DNA of 64,000 nucleotides, taken from contig AP017968.1 of the NCBI GenBank assembly GCA_002356455.1, positions 124,001-188,000 of the forward strand. Direction: 5' to 3'. Position 1 is the first letter of the stretch. The number at the start of each line of letters is the position of its first letter. The stretch is from Fusobacterium varium (lineage in GTDB: Bacteria > Fusobacteriota > Fusobacteriia > Fusobacteriales > Fusobacteriaceae). Of the stretch, positions 33,612 through 42,375 are shown piece by piece. The notes under the pieces are model-generated. The model saw only the letters and a program-made list of their open reading frames with translations, made no database searches and had not been told where the DNA came from. The translations under genes and the position numbers were made by a program.

Positions 33612-36293
33612 ATGGATTCATTGATAGCAAATATATTATTAGGAATAAGTACAGGATATTTAGCTAATAAAACAGGAATAATAGATGAGAAATTTTTAAA
33701 AACAATAAATGAAATTATATATGCAAAAGAAAATGAAATTAAAGCAAGAAAAGACATAAATGATAAATTAAAAAGTGATTTAAAAGTTTTGGATGAATTA
33801 GAGAAAAAAGAAAAATTAACTCAAGAAGAAAAAAGAAAATTAGCAGTTAGTTTAGATGCTCTTGAAATAAAGAGACCTGGATTAGGAGAAGAATTTAAAA
33901 AATGGAAAGATGGAAAAATTAAATATGCTGAATATCTAAAACCAAAAAATCAAATTAAAGAAGAATTGGATGTAAATAATTTATTTCTTGAAACCAAAGA
34001 AAAATTCTATACATATGAAAAACTTTTAAAACAAAGAAGTGATTTATTAAAACAACAAAAGGCTTTAAGTAAAATTCGAAATAAGACTTCAGTACAAGAA
34101 AATGAATATTATGAAGTAACCAAAAACCTTAAATCATTAGAAATGTTTGATATCCCAAATATTATAGAAGAGGTTGGAATTTCTATTAATAAACTTGATG
34201 GAGATGGCAAAAAAAATGGCAAAAATTTAAGAGATTATCTTTTAAAAAATATCATAGAAAACCTTAAACAAGAAAAAAAAGACTTAGAAAAAATTATAAG
34301 TAGATATGACAATAAAACGAATGGAGTTAATACCAGAGGTAAAAATGGTGATAAACATAACAAATATGTCTCTAAGGAAGAACATCAAAGTTCTAGCCAA
34401 AGATTATCTAATGTGGACAGAAATTTAGAAATGTATTTAAATATGGAGAAAAATGATATTGCTGAATTAAAGAAAGTTGAAGAAAAAAAAATAGATGATA
34501 AGAATATTATAAAATTAAAGAAGAATGAAGAAAAAAAAGTAAATAAAAATGATATTGAAGAAAAATATAAAAAGGAAGAATTAAAAATAAATACTGAATA
34601 TAATGAGGAAATTATAAAAGAAACTGAAAGATTTAACAAAAAAATGGAAAAACTTTTAGAAGATGGAAAAATAAATGAAATTGAAAAAGAAAAACAAATT
34701 CATGAAATTAATTTAAAAACAATTGAAGAAAAAAATAAAGAAAAAATTCTTGAACATCAAAAAACAAAATCAACAGCTTCAGAAATGGATATTAAAAATA
34801 TAGATTCTAGAATAAAAATGATAAAAACAAATAGTAAAAAAGAAAAGAATGAAAAGAAATATAGTAATATACAACTAAATATCCAAAACTCTATTAATAA
34901 TGCAGGAGCAGGGTTAAAAAATCTTACAAGCATGTTTCAAATGCTAGGAGATGTTACAGGTAAGCAATCAATAAAAGATATTTCTAATGTGCTAGGAACA
35001 GGAAGTTCTTTATTTGATTTTTTAAGTGGTAATGAAATTGGTAAAAAATGGTTAACTGATACTTTTGGAAGTAATGCAATTCCTTCATTTGATAATTTTA
35101 ATTTTGGAAATGGAATAGGAAATATAATAAGTGGTGCTTTAGGTGGAGGAACGGAAGGAAATCTTGGAAGCATGATAGGAAGTGGAATAGGAACAGCAGT
35201 AGGTGGACCAGTAGGAAGTATTGTAGGCGGAGCTATTGGAAGTATTGGTGGAAGCATATTTGGAAGTAAGAGTAAAAAGAAGAAAAAAAGAGAAGAAAGA
35301 AAAAGAAAGGCTGCTCAGGAAAGATTGCAAAGAGGATTAATATCTGGACAGTACAAATGGCAGGATGTTATAGAAGCATATAATGAAGATCTTTTAAAAC
35401 TGGGAACAGGAAGCTATATGGATCTTTATGATAAGGTTTCTGCAAATACAGATTATGATAATGTCTTATCAAGTCTTAATGGTGCAAAATCTGGTTCTGA
35501 TGGAGTGAGTATGACAACTCTTAAGCAATTGATGCCACAGTACAATGAACAACAGATAATGGATTGGTTCAAATCTTTAACAGGTGGAGCAGTGCTAAAA
35601 GGAGATATTTTAAGTACAGGAGAAGGAAAATATGGAGCTATTGATATTGGAGAACTTGCAAAGCAAGTTACAAATGCAAATAGAGATCTTGAAAAAACGC
35701 TTAAAACAACAATTAAGGGAATTATAAATTTTTCAGCAGATAGCTTGGCAGCAGTTGTTAAAAAAGGCTTTTTTGGAGGAATGGAAGACCTTGGAAATGA
35801 TATTGAAAGTATGCTTGCTGAAAGCTTGAAAAATACTTTTGTTAATACTGAAATGTCAAAAAGTTTATTTAATGGAATGTCAGATAAAGTATCAGATGTA
35901 GTAAAAGAAATGTTTGTAAAAGATGGTAATTTGGGAATTGATCTTGAAACAGGAGATTTAGAAAATTTATCACTGACACAATATATGGAGCTTATAAAAA
36001 AATATACAGAAATTTCCAATGAAAAACTTGAAGAACTATTTCGAGAATTAGGATTGAATATGGATAACTTAACAGGCAGCATGAATAATTTAAATAAAAA
36101 TATGAGTAAAAATACAGTTCAAGGAATGGCTACAAATTTATGGAGATATAATTTAGGGCAAAATATGACAAGTGAATTTAATGGTGTATTTGAAGTTGAG
36201 ATACCAATAATTCTTGGAGACCAGTTATTGGATAAGAGAATAATAAAAATAACAAGTGACAGCATAAGAAAGGCAAGGAGGAATAAGTTTTAA
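33612..36293 (+). CDS. Tape measure protein
   Basis: This 893-residue protein sets tail length and threads the tube. Residues ~25-420 are Lys/Glu-rich coiled coils (LDELEKKEKLTQEEKRKLA, KEKQIHEINLKTIEEKNKE). Residues ~495-555 form a Gly/Ser/Ile-rich hydrophobic stretch (GSMIGSGIGTAVGGPVGS, GSIFGSK) typical of tape-measure membrane-active segments, followed by a basic block (KSKKKKKREERKRK) and helices. At about 1.5 angstrom per residue, an extrapolation from phage tails, the tail would be roughly 130 nm. The ATG follows GGAAGGAGGGATAGA. Confidence 0.88.
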   Translation: MDSLIANILLGISTGYLANKTGIIDEKFLKTINEIIYAKENEIKARKDINDKLKSDLKVLDELEKKEKLTQEEKRKLAVSLDALEIKRPGLGEEFKKWKDGKIKYAEYLKPKNQIKEELDVNNLFLETKEKFYTYEKLLKQRSDLLKQQKALSKIRNKTSVQENEYYEVTKNLKSLEMFDIPNIIEEVGISINKLDGDGKKNGKNLRDYLLKNIIENLKQEKKDLEKIISRYDNKTNGVNTRGKNGDKHNKYVSKEEHQSSSQRLSNVDRNLEMYLNMEKNDIAELKKVEEKKIDDKNIIKLKKNEEKKVNKNDIEEKYKKEELKINTEYNEEIIKETERFNKKMEKLLEDGKINEIEKEKQIHEINLKTIEEKNKEKILEHQKTKSTASEMDIKNIDSRIKMIKTNSKKEKNEKKYSNIQLNIQNSINNAGAGLKNLTSMFQMLGDVTGKQSIKDISNVLGTGSSLFDFLSGNEIGKKWLTDTFGSNAIPSFDNFNFGNGIGNIISGALGGGTEGNLGSMIGSGIGTAVGGPVGSIVGGAIGSIGGSIFGSKSKKKKKREERKRKAAQERLQRGLISGQYKWQDVIEAYNEDLLKLGTGSYMDLYDKVSANTDYDNVLSSLNGAKSGSDGVSMTTLKQLMPQYNEQQIMDWFKSLTGGAVLKGDILSTGEGKYGAIDIGELAKQVTNANRDLEKTLKTTIKGIINFSADSLAAVVKKGFFGGMEDLGNDIESMLAESLKNTFVNTEMSKSLFNGMSDKVSDVVKEMFVKDGNLGIDLETGDLENLSLTQYMELIKKYTEISNEKLEELFRELGLNMDNLTGSMNNLNKNMSKNTVQGMATNLWRYNLGQNMTSEFNGVFEVEIPIILGDQLLDKRIIKITSDSIRKARRNKF

Positions 36294-37009
36294 TGAGGAC
36301 AGAAATTATAAAAGCAGATAACAGCAATCATATAATAACAATAACAAAAAAAGAAGAAGAAATAACGATTGAATTCGATTTTGAACTTGTTCCTGAAACA
36401 GCACCTCGCTTCACTCTTCCATTATGGGCAATAGGAAAAGAGGAAGAATATGAGTTTGAAGGTGGATTTGTACTTAAAGCTGATAATACAGGAACAAGAG
36501 ATATTCTTTATAATCTTTTAGCAAGAATAAAAGGACATAGAGAACTTATATTTGTCTGTAAAACAGCAGATAAATATAAAGGACAGTTCAGCTATATTTC
36601 TCAGGCATTAAAAGATAATGGAATAATTATGAATGGAATAAGATTAAACTGTATAGCAAATATTGATAATACAAATTTTGCTACAATGTTAAATAGTGTA
36701 AGAAATCATCAAGGAAATCTAATTGTTTCCACTACATTTGATACCAAGAGAAAGAAAATATTTAATATTACAACAGTTCCATTAACAGATATAGAATATC
36801 TTCTTTACCCTAATGTGTACTGCAATACTGTAGAGGAATTTGAAAAGATTTTATACAGTGATATAGGAGGTTATAAAACATTTACAGTATCAGGAAAGGA
36901 CTACATAGTTATATTGAAAGATGAAGTGAATGAAAGCTCTCAAACAGCAATAATTAATGGAGCAGTAAAAGATTGTAAAATATATTCTTTCAGTTTAGAG
37001 GAGGTATAG
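36293..37009 (+). CDS. Distal tail (Dit-like) protein
   Basis: This 238-residue protein follows the tape measure with a one-base overlap and precedes the hub protein, the position of Dit/baseplate-hub proteins in siphophages. It is mostly beta and alpha/beta (ITKKEEEITIEFDFELVPETAPRFTLPLW in pieces; EYEFEGGFVLKADNTGTRDILYNLL). I do not recognise a closer family. The function, connecting tube to the hub, is inferred from order. Its start codon is an ATG inside the tape-measure stop region, with AAGGAGGAA upstream. Confidence 0.6.
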   Translation: MRTEIIKADNSNHIITITKKEEEITIEFDFELVPETAPRFTLPLWAIGKEEEYEFEGGFVLKADNTGTRDILYNLLARIKGHRELIFVCKTADKYKGQFSYISQALKDNGIIMNGIRLNCIANIDNTNFATMLNSVRNHQGNLIVSTTFDTKRKKIFNITTVPLTDIEYLLYPNVYCNTVEEFEKILYSDIGGYKTFTVSGKDYIVILKDEVNESSQTAIINGAVKDCKIYSFSLEEV

Positions 37010-37012
37010 ATA

Positions 37013-38749
37013 ATGAGAAAATTTTTACTTAAATATGAACTTCTTGATAATGAAGGATTATGGAAAGATTTTACAGAACAGGTTGTTGGAACTACAACTA
37101 TAAATCTTGGAAACATAGCTGAAGTTGGAAGTGAAGATTTTGGAATAGACAGTTTAAAGAAATTTGCTAATCTCACTATTCATAACAATAAAAATAAAAG
37201 GCTTACAACAGGACCAATTTTATCAACCAATCAATTTCAGTTAGGGAGAAGAGTAAGAATAAAAGTAAGAACAGCAAAATCTACAAATCACTACAATTTA
37301 AATTTGACTGGAGAAGATAAGACCTATCTTCTTCTAAAAAATATAAAAGGAGTAGAGGAAATAGATTTGGTAAGTATTTATGATGGAGAACATTCATTAT
37401 CTCCAGCAGAAGCTGATCTAAAAATAGAAAATACTTCTCAAATGGCAAATGGTTTGTATGTATATTTTAATAGAATAGTCAAACAATATGAAACAATAGG
37501 TTTTTTAATAATAACAACAGCAAGTGATCTTGATGCTGATAGAACAGAATTTGAAGGGACTGGGGCAAGAGAGTATTTTATTCCAAATGTAGACCCAGAT
37601 ATTGTAGAAGTCCTAGGTTGCTATAAATATTCATATCTTCCTTGGAGTATTGGATACTTTTCAAGAAAATATTTTTCTGATACTTATGGAGTAGAATATC
37701 TCTATTTTGCTAAAGAGGATGACCCAGATAATTTTCCATATTATATAGAAAATGTGGTGAGAGAGCAAAATGGAATAAAGATAAAATTAAATACTGAACT
37801 TCCAGTAAATGAAAGAATGGTAATTGGACTATTTTTTAATACTGCTGAAGATATCATAATATTCGATGGAAAAATAAGACGGTATGAGGGAAGAGGGTAT
37901 CATAATGTTTCTCTTGAATGTCAAGATTTTTCATATGACCTTGATGTTATGGCAATAAATAAGACATACTCTAAAGGAGTTACATTCGAAAATACAATAA
38001 AGCAAATATTGATTGATAACAAAAGAGAAGATATAGAATTTCTATATGATCCTTATAATACTGCTACATTAACAGAAGATTATAGCATTGAGGATACAAC
38101 TATCTGGGATTCTATACAAAAACTTGCATTGTCAAAAGGATGGAGCTTGTACTTTAGGTATGATAGAACTAAAAACAAACAGGTACTGATTTTTGAAGAT
38201 ACAGTTTCAGCAAGTTATATAACTTATCAGCTTCTTAGAGGAGATGTAGTTGGAGAATTTAATTATGTAGGAGACTTGACAAGGGTAAGGAATATTGTGT
38301 CAGTTGTATATAAGGATCAGAATGATAATAATAAAGTAAAAACAATAGAACTCAAAGATGAAGACTCAATACTTAGATATAGAGAAAACAGGCTAACACT
38401 AGGACTTGATTTAACAGAAAATTTAATAACTACAAATGATATGGCCATGAAATTGGCAACTCAGGCATTAAAGGACTTAAAAGATCCAGTGGTGAATTAT
38501 ACAATTGAAACAACTTTAATGCCTAAGTTAAAGCTTAATGATGAATTGTGGTATATACATGAAAACTTAACAGAGAGACCATTGTTTTTAAGAGCTTATT
38601 CCATTGAACATTCAATTTCAGTTGGGGATACAGGAGAACTTCAATGTAATACCATTATTACAGGTGGAGGAAAAATTCAGTATAAACTTAATGAATGGTT
38701 GTATAATGACAGCAAAATAAAAGATGATAAAGAGATAATTATAATATAG
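37013..38749 (+). CDS. Tail hub / baseplate protein (Tal N-terminal / gp27-like)
   Basis: This 578-residue protein lies where siphophages encode the tail-associated hub. The C-terminal half has features of the gp27/Tal fold: FDGKIRRYEGRGYHNVSLECQDFSYDLD, in pieces, VTFENTIKQILIDN, and the domain around KLKLNDELWYIHENLTERPLFLRAYSIEHSI, in pieces, with a final sheet (GELQCNTIITGGG). An upstream insert of ~150 residues (EGTGAREYFIPNVDPDIVEVLGC) may be a carbohydrate-binding or adaptor domain. The function is inferred from order and fold-like features. The ATG is 3 bp after the Dit-like stop region. Confidence 0.65.
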   Translation: MRKFLLKYELLDNEGLWKDFTEQVVGTTTINLGNIAEVGSEDFGIDSLKKFANLTIHNNKNKRLTTGPILSTNQFQLGRRVRIKVRTAKSTNHYNLNLTGEDKTYLLLKNIKGVEEIDLVSIYDGEHSLSPAEADLKIENTSQMANGLYVYFNRIVKQYETIGFLIITTASDLDADRTEFEGTGAREYFIPNVDPDIVEVLGCYKYSYLPWSIGYFSRKYFSDTYGVEYLYFAKEDDPDNFPYYIENVVREQNGIKIKLNTELPVNERMVIGLFFNTAEDIIIFDGKIRRYEGRGYHNVSLECQDFSYDLDVMAINKTYSKGVTFENTIKQILIDNKREDIEFLYDPYNTATLTEDYSIEDTTIWDSIQKLALSKGWSLYFRYDRTKNKQVLIFEDTVSASYITYQLLRGDVVGEFNYVGDLTRVRNIVSVVYKDQNDNNKVKTIELKDEDSILRYRENRLTLGLDLTENLITTNDMAMKLATQALKDLKDPVVNYTIETTLMPKLKLNDELWYIHENLTERPLFLRAYSIEHSISVGDTGELQCNTIITGGGKIQYKLNEWLYNDSKIKDDKEIIII

Positions 38750-38758
38750 GGAGGGAAA

Positions 38759-39469
38759 ATGGCACTTAATAAAGGAAGATTAGAAGAAATAGCAACAACA
38801 ATAGCTTTGATGTATGACCCAGAGGTTTATTCAAAATTAAAAACAGAAATAAATAAACCTATGGCAGATGTTCCAGCAGGTCATGCTTTGAATATCAACT
38901 GGGACAATATTATAAATTCATATAAGATAATAAAGGACTTTCTAAAAGAAACTCTATATAAAGAAGATATGTCAATGGAAAATATTGGAAATAAACTTGT
39001 ACAAAGAGGGGCAAATGGGGGGATAAGGGTAGGAGATGTATATTGTGGAAATATAATAACATCAACAGTAGCTACAAATAATTTTGTTCCTCAAATAGCA
39101 TACAAAGATAATAATGGATATATTCAATTTTGTAATGATAAAGAAAAATTTCAAAATTGGGTAGAAATACAAAAATTAATAAGCTGGAAGAAAATATGGA
39201 GTGGGTCCCAACAAGGAGATGTAACACATGAAGATATATCAAAATATAATGAAATTCTATTTATATGGACAGGATATAATAATCGGGTTATTTCTTTAAG
39301 TACTCCAATGGATGCTTGGCTAACATATAATCAGGTAACAATGGTACAAAGGGGTGGAGAGGATGGAGATAGAGATTATGATGGATATGTAACAAGGATA
39401 TCAAACACAGTTACTAGAATTAAGCAACGAGAAAATGTTCATGTTTTTAAAGCAATATATGTTAGATAA
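38759..39469 (+). CDS. Minor tail protein of unknown detail
   Basis: This 236-residue protein sits between hub and fibre genes. It has a helical N-terminus (KGRLEEIATTIALMYDPEVYSKL) and a C-terminal domain rich in beta and aromatic residues (WIEIQKLISWKKIWSG-like, ILFIWTGYNNRVISL), similar in feel to phage tail-tip proteins with end-of-fibre sheets. No motif gives a specific function. The ATG follows AGGGAGGGAAA, 9 bp after the hub gene, so it is part of the same transcript. A role in the tip or fibre attachment is inferred. Confidence 0.55.
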   Translation: MALNKGRLEEIATTIALMYDPEVYSKLKTEINKPMADVPAGHALNINWDNIINSYKIIKDFLKETLYKEDMSMENIGNKLVQRGANGGIRVGDVYCGNIITSTVATNNFVPQIAYKDNNGYIQFCNDKEKFQNWVEIQKLISWKKIWSGSQQGDVTHEDISKYNEILFIWTGYNNRVISLSTPMDAWLTYNQVTMVQRGGEDGDRDYDGYVTRISNTVTRIKQRENVHVFKAIYVR

Positions 39470-39489
39470 AACAAAGGAGGAAAAGTTTA

Positions 39490-41220
39490 ATGAAAAAAGG
39501 AAATATTTCTTTAAACATAAATGCTGATGTAATAGAGGGACCAAGAGGCCTTTCTATAAAAGAATTAAAATATAAAGAAACCTTAGCTGATGGAAGCAAT
39601 GCTTATGATGTTATAAGAGAAGATAATAATATTATAGGAGAAATAACAGCTAAAAAAGGAGATAAAGGAAATACAGGAGAAAAGGGAGATACTGGCAGAG
39701 GAATATTAAGTGTTACTAAAAAAAGTGAAATAGATGAAATTAATTATTATGAGATACTTTATACAGATGGGACAACACAAGAATTTACAGTTGAAGATGG
39801 ATATAACGCTTATCAGGTAGCGGTAAAAAATGGTTATGAAGGAACAGAAGAAGAATGGCTACTATCTCTCATAGGAAGAGGGTTAGAATTTCAATGGGAA
39901 GGAACTAGATTAGGTGTAAGAGTAGAGAGAGAAACAGAATATCAATATAGTAATGACTTGAAAGGTGAAAAAGGTGATAGAGGAGATATTGGACCTGGAA
40001 ATATTCTCTCTATTGGAAAAGTTGAAAAAGGAGAAGACCCTCAAGTAATAATAGAAGGAGAAAGTCCAGAACAAGTATTGAATTTTGTATTGCCTAAAGG
40101 AGATAAAGGTGAAACTGGAGAAAAGGGAGAACAAGGGGAAAAAGGAATAAAAGGAAATGGCATAGTAAGAACTCAATTTGTAAAGGAAGATAATGAGAAA
40201 GTATACTATAAATTTATATATGATGATGGGTCTGAATTTCAGTGGTCAACTTGGAAAGGAGAAGCAGGTGTTTCAGGAACAGGAGCAACTGCTGGAGATA
40301 TTGTTGATACATTGGATAGAACAGTAGAAACTCCAGAAAATTGGTTATCACTTGAAAATTATAGAGCTATAAATATATTAGATTATCCTGAGATGAAAGA
40401 TAAAATAAAAACTATAAACACATACTGGGAAAATATTGTTCCAAAGGATTTGACAGGAACAGATGATTCAAGATTTACAATGGAATGGGCTTATTTTGAT
40501 ATGAATGGAAATAAATATTCACTGCCATCTCAAAAATTAATAGCAGGAATCAAAGGTGGAAATCATAAACCTGAAAAAATAATTCTTCCATATGGCTCTA
40601 ATCAGCCAATAATACAAGGAGCTGGAAATTATAAGATAGCAGTAGCTTTTGGTGGCAGCATTATAAGAGAATTAATAGCTAACAATGAAAATATATTATG
40701 TATTGTTGACTTAAGATTTAAATCTCATGTTAGAGATCAATATGGAAATACTATATGGAGTTGGAATGAAATAGTTAATAGTTCAGGATTTCATACTAAT
40801 AATTATCAAGTAGGAAAGGCTCAAAAATCAGTCCATAATCTTTTAAGTAAATCAAAAGGGACAACAGATATAAGAATTGCTGTTGGAATGCAATATAATC
40901 AAATGGCAATGGAAACGGGAATGTTAACATCATATCAAAATATTGATGATGCAAGAGATCCTAATTATATTGGATTTATAATTGACTCAAATGAAAATGA
41001 TTTAGAAATTGAAATTTATAAAATGGAAATGTGGATTCTTAAAAATGGAAATGAAGAATATATAGACTTGTCTCCAAATAAATTAATGCCTAATTTTACA
41101 CCATATTGGGAGGATTCAGCAAATAGTGGAGGAGATTTTGCTGATATTGATAAATATTTTTATCTGGAACAAAATTTGAAAAGGCAAATCTATTTAGGGA
41201 AAAAAGCAACAAGGTTATGA
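39490..41220 (+). CDS. Collagen-like tail fibre / receptor-binding protein
   Basis: This 576-residue protein has three Gly-X-Y collagen-like stretches: KGDKGNTGEKGDTG (about residues 56-72), KGEKGDRGDIGPG (about 158-170) and PKGDKGETGEKGEQGEKG (about 202-220). They are separated by small modules including AYQVAVKNGYEGTEEEW, common in phage fibres of low-GC bacteria. Residues ~250-576 form a non-repetitive C-terminal domain, the likely receptor-binding head. It is the last structural gene before the lysis genes. It probably decides which strains the particle kills, an inference from position. The ATG follows AAAGGAGGAAAAG. Confidence 0.82.
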   Translation: MKKGNISLNINADVIEGPRGLSIKELKYKETLADGSNAYDVIREDNNIIGEITAKKGDKGNTGEKGDTGRGILSVTKKSEIDEINYYEILYTDGTTQEFTVEDGYNAYQVAVKNGYEGTEEEWLLSLIGRGLEFQWEGTRLGVRVERETEYQYSNDLKGEKGDRGDIGPGNILSIGKVEKGEDPQVIIEGESPEQVLNFVLPKGDKGETGEKGEQGEKGIKGNGIVRTQFVKEDNEKVYYKFIYDDGSEFQWSTWKGEAGVSGTGATAGDIVDTLDRTVETPENWLSLENYRAINILDYPEMKDKIKTINTYWENIVPKDLTGTDDSRFTMEWAYFDMNGNKYSLPSQKLIAGIKGGNHKPEKIILPYGSNQPIIQGAGNYKIAVAFGGSIIRELIANNENILCIVDLRFKSHVRDQYGNTIWSWNEIVNSSGFHTNNYQVGKAQKSVHNLLSKSKGTTDIRIAVGMQYNQMAMETGMLTSYQNIDDARDPNYIGFIIDSNENDLEIEIYKMEMWILKNGNEEYIDLSPNKLMPNFTPYWEDSANSGGDFADIDKYFYLEQNLKRQIYLGKKATRL

Positions 41221-41250
41221 AAAATTTGAAAAAATAATATTACAAGTGAG

Positions 41251-41829
41251 GTGATATTTATAAAAATACAGAAAATAATAAAAAATATTGATTTAAATAA
41301 AATTATGTTTGTGATAACTCTAAATGAAATATCAGGAAATGAAAATATTATATGCAGATTTAGTTATGCTGGAGGAATATCAGGCTATAGTTTTGGCAGA
41401 AGTCAGTTTGATATAAAACATAATTCAAAAGCTAGAAATTTTTTAAAAGAAAAATGTGGATTTACAATAGGTGATATTGACAGATTGTTAAGGTTAGATA
41501 AAGAAATAGGTGATCTTAATAACAAATTAAAAGATTATAGAGAAGATATAGATAGATTGGATAAGAAACACATTGAAGAAATGGTAAATTATGTAGCATC
41601 TCTTACTGAATTACCAGAATTTGAAAATGAAAAAACTTTTGTCCATTTAGTGGATTATCATAATCAATTTAATCTTAGTAAAAATGGACTTATGCATAAT
41701 TTTATAAAAAGTAAAAAAATATTAAAATCCGAAGATATATATAATTTTAAATTAGGTCTGAAATGGGGGAAAAAAGCACCTCAGGATATAAAAAGAAGAT
41801 ATTTGAATATAGAAAATAATTGGAAATAA
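41251..41829 (+). CDS. Putative phage lysozyme (peptidoglycan hydrolase)
   Basis: This ~192-residue protein precedes the holin gene. It has ITLNEISGNENI followed by GGISGYSFGRSQFDIKHN, a pattern like the catalytic Glu plus SGxSxGxxQxDx segment of pesticin/T4-type lysozyme-like hydrolases, and a helical remainder. I infer peptidoglycan hydrolase from this motif and its place in the lysis cassette. The start is uncertain: the only frame start near the ribosome site is GTG at 41251, which overlaps GTGAGGTGAT itself. No signal peptide is visible, so it would need the holin. Confidence 0.6.
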   Translation: MIFIKIQKIIKNIDLNKIMFVITLNEISGNENIICRFSYAGGISGYSFGRSQFDIKHNSKARNFLKEKCGFTIGDIDRLLRLDKEIGDLNNKLKDYREDIDRLDKKHIEEMVNYVASLTELPEFENEKTFVHLVDYHNQFNLSKNGLMHNFIKSKKILKSEDIYNFKLGLKWGKKAPQDIKRRYLNIENNWK

Positions 41830-41843
41830 GAGAGGTGGTATTA

Positions 41844-42182
41844 ATGTTTCAAAAAACTGTATTAAATATAGTGAGCAGTTTTTTACCAGATATATTAAAA
41901 AGATATCTACAGCCAGAAGAGATAGACCAAATAATGGCTGATGTGGAGAAAGAAAGACTGCAAGTATTTTCAAAATTACTTGAAAGAGGAGGAATTCTGC
42001 ATTTATTTTATGTGTATAGTATATTAGTAATATTTCATCATATAATAACTCCTTATCTAACTGCTTTTATGGGAGTTGAAATATATAGTCTTCCTATTCC
42101 TGGAGAGTTAACAGCTTTAATTGGAAGTCTTGGTGCAGTGATATTAGGCAAAAAACATTTGGATAAAAAATTGAAAAATTAA
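41844..42182 (+). CDS. Holin-like membrane protein
   Basis: This 112-residue protein has an N-terminal amphipathic part with a helical linker (LQPEEIDQIMADVEKERLQVFSKL), a membrane segment GILHLFYVYSILVIFHHIITPYL in about residues 52-74, and a second one near LPIPGELTALIGSLGAVILGK, ending in lysines. This resembles the 3-TM type holins used by gene-transfer or phage-tail release modules. It ends the tail operon, right after the putative lysozyme. The ATG at 41844 follows AGAGAGGTGGT; an earlier TTG lies inside the lysozyme gene. Confidence 0.72.
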   Translation: MFQKTVLNIVSSFLPDILKRYLQPEEIDQIMADVEKERLQVFSKLLERGGILHLFYVYSILVIFHHIITPYLTAFMGVEIYSLPIPGELTALIGSLGAVILGKKHLDKKLKN

Positions 42183-42214
42183 ATTTAATTGAAAGAATAA
42201 ATATATCATAAAGA

Positions 42215-42240
42215 GGGAGTCCTTGTTGGGCTCCTTTTTT
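42215..42240 (+). terminator. Tail operon terminator
   Basis: GGAGTCC / GGGCTCC stem and T-tract, about 35 bp after the holin gene. Confidence 0.8.
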
Positions 42241-42375
42241 ATTTCTTAGGAAATTATAATTTGATAAATTTGTTGAAAAAATAAAAAATGTTAATTATTT
42301 TGTATTCATATTAGATATATTAATTGAATAAGATTAAAATTGACAGCACAAAAAAGCTGATTGTTAATCAGCTGT

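Noticed and set aside
32980-33640. Possible programmed frameshift in the tail chaperone, as in lambda G-T
   Set aside because: The gpT-like part is already in the same frame and no slippery heptamer is evident at the junction.
30904-42182. Interpretation as a complete or decaying prophage
   Set aside because: No capsid, portal, terminase, integrase or attachment repeats; all tail genes intact and consecutively arranged, fitting a tail-only system.
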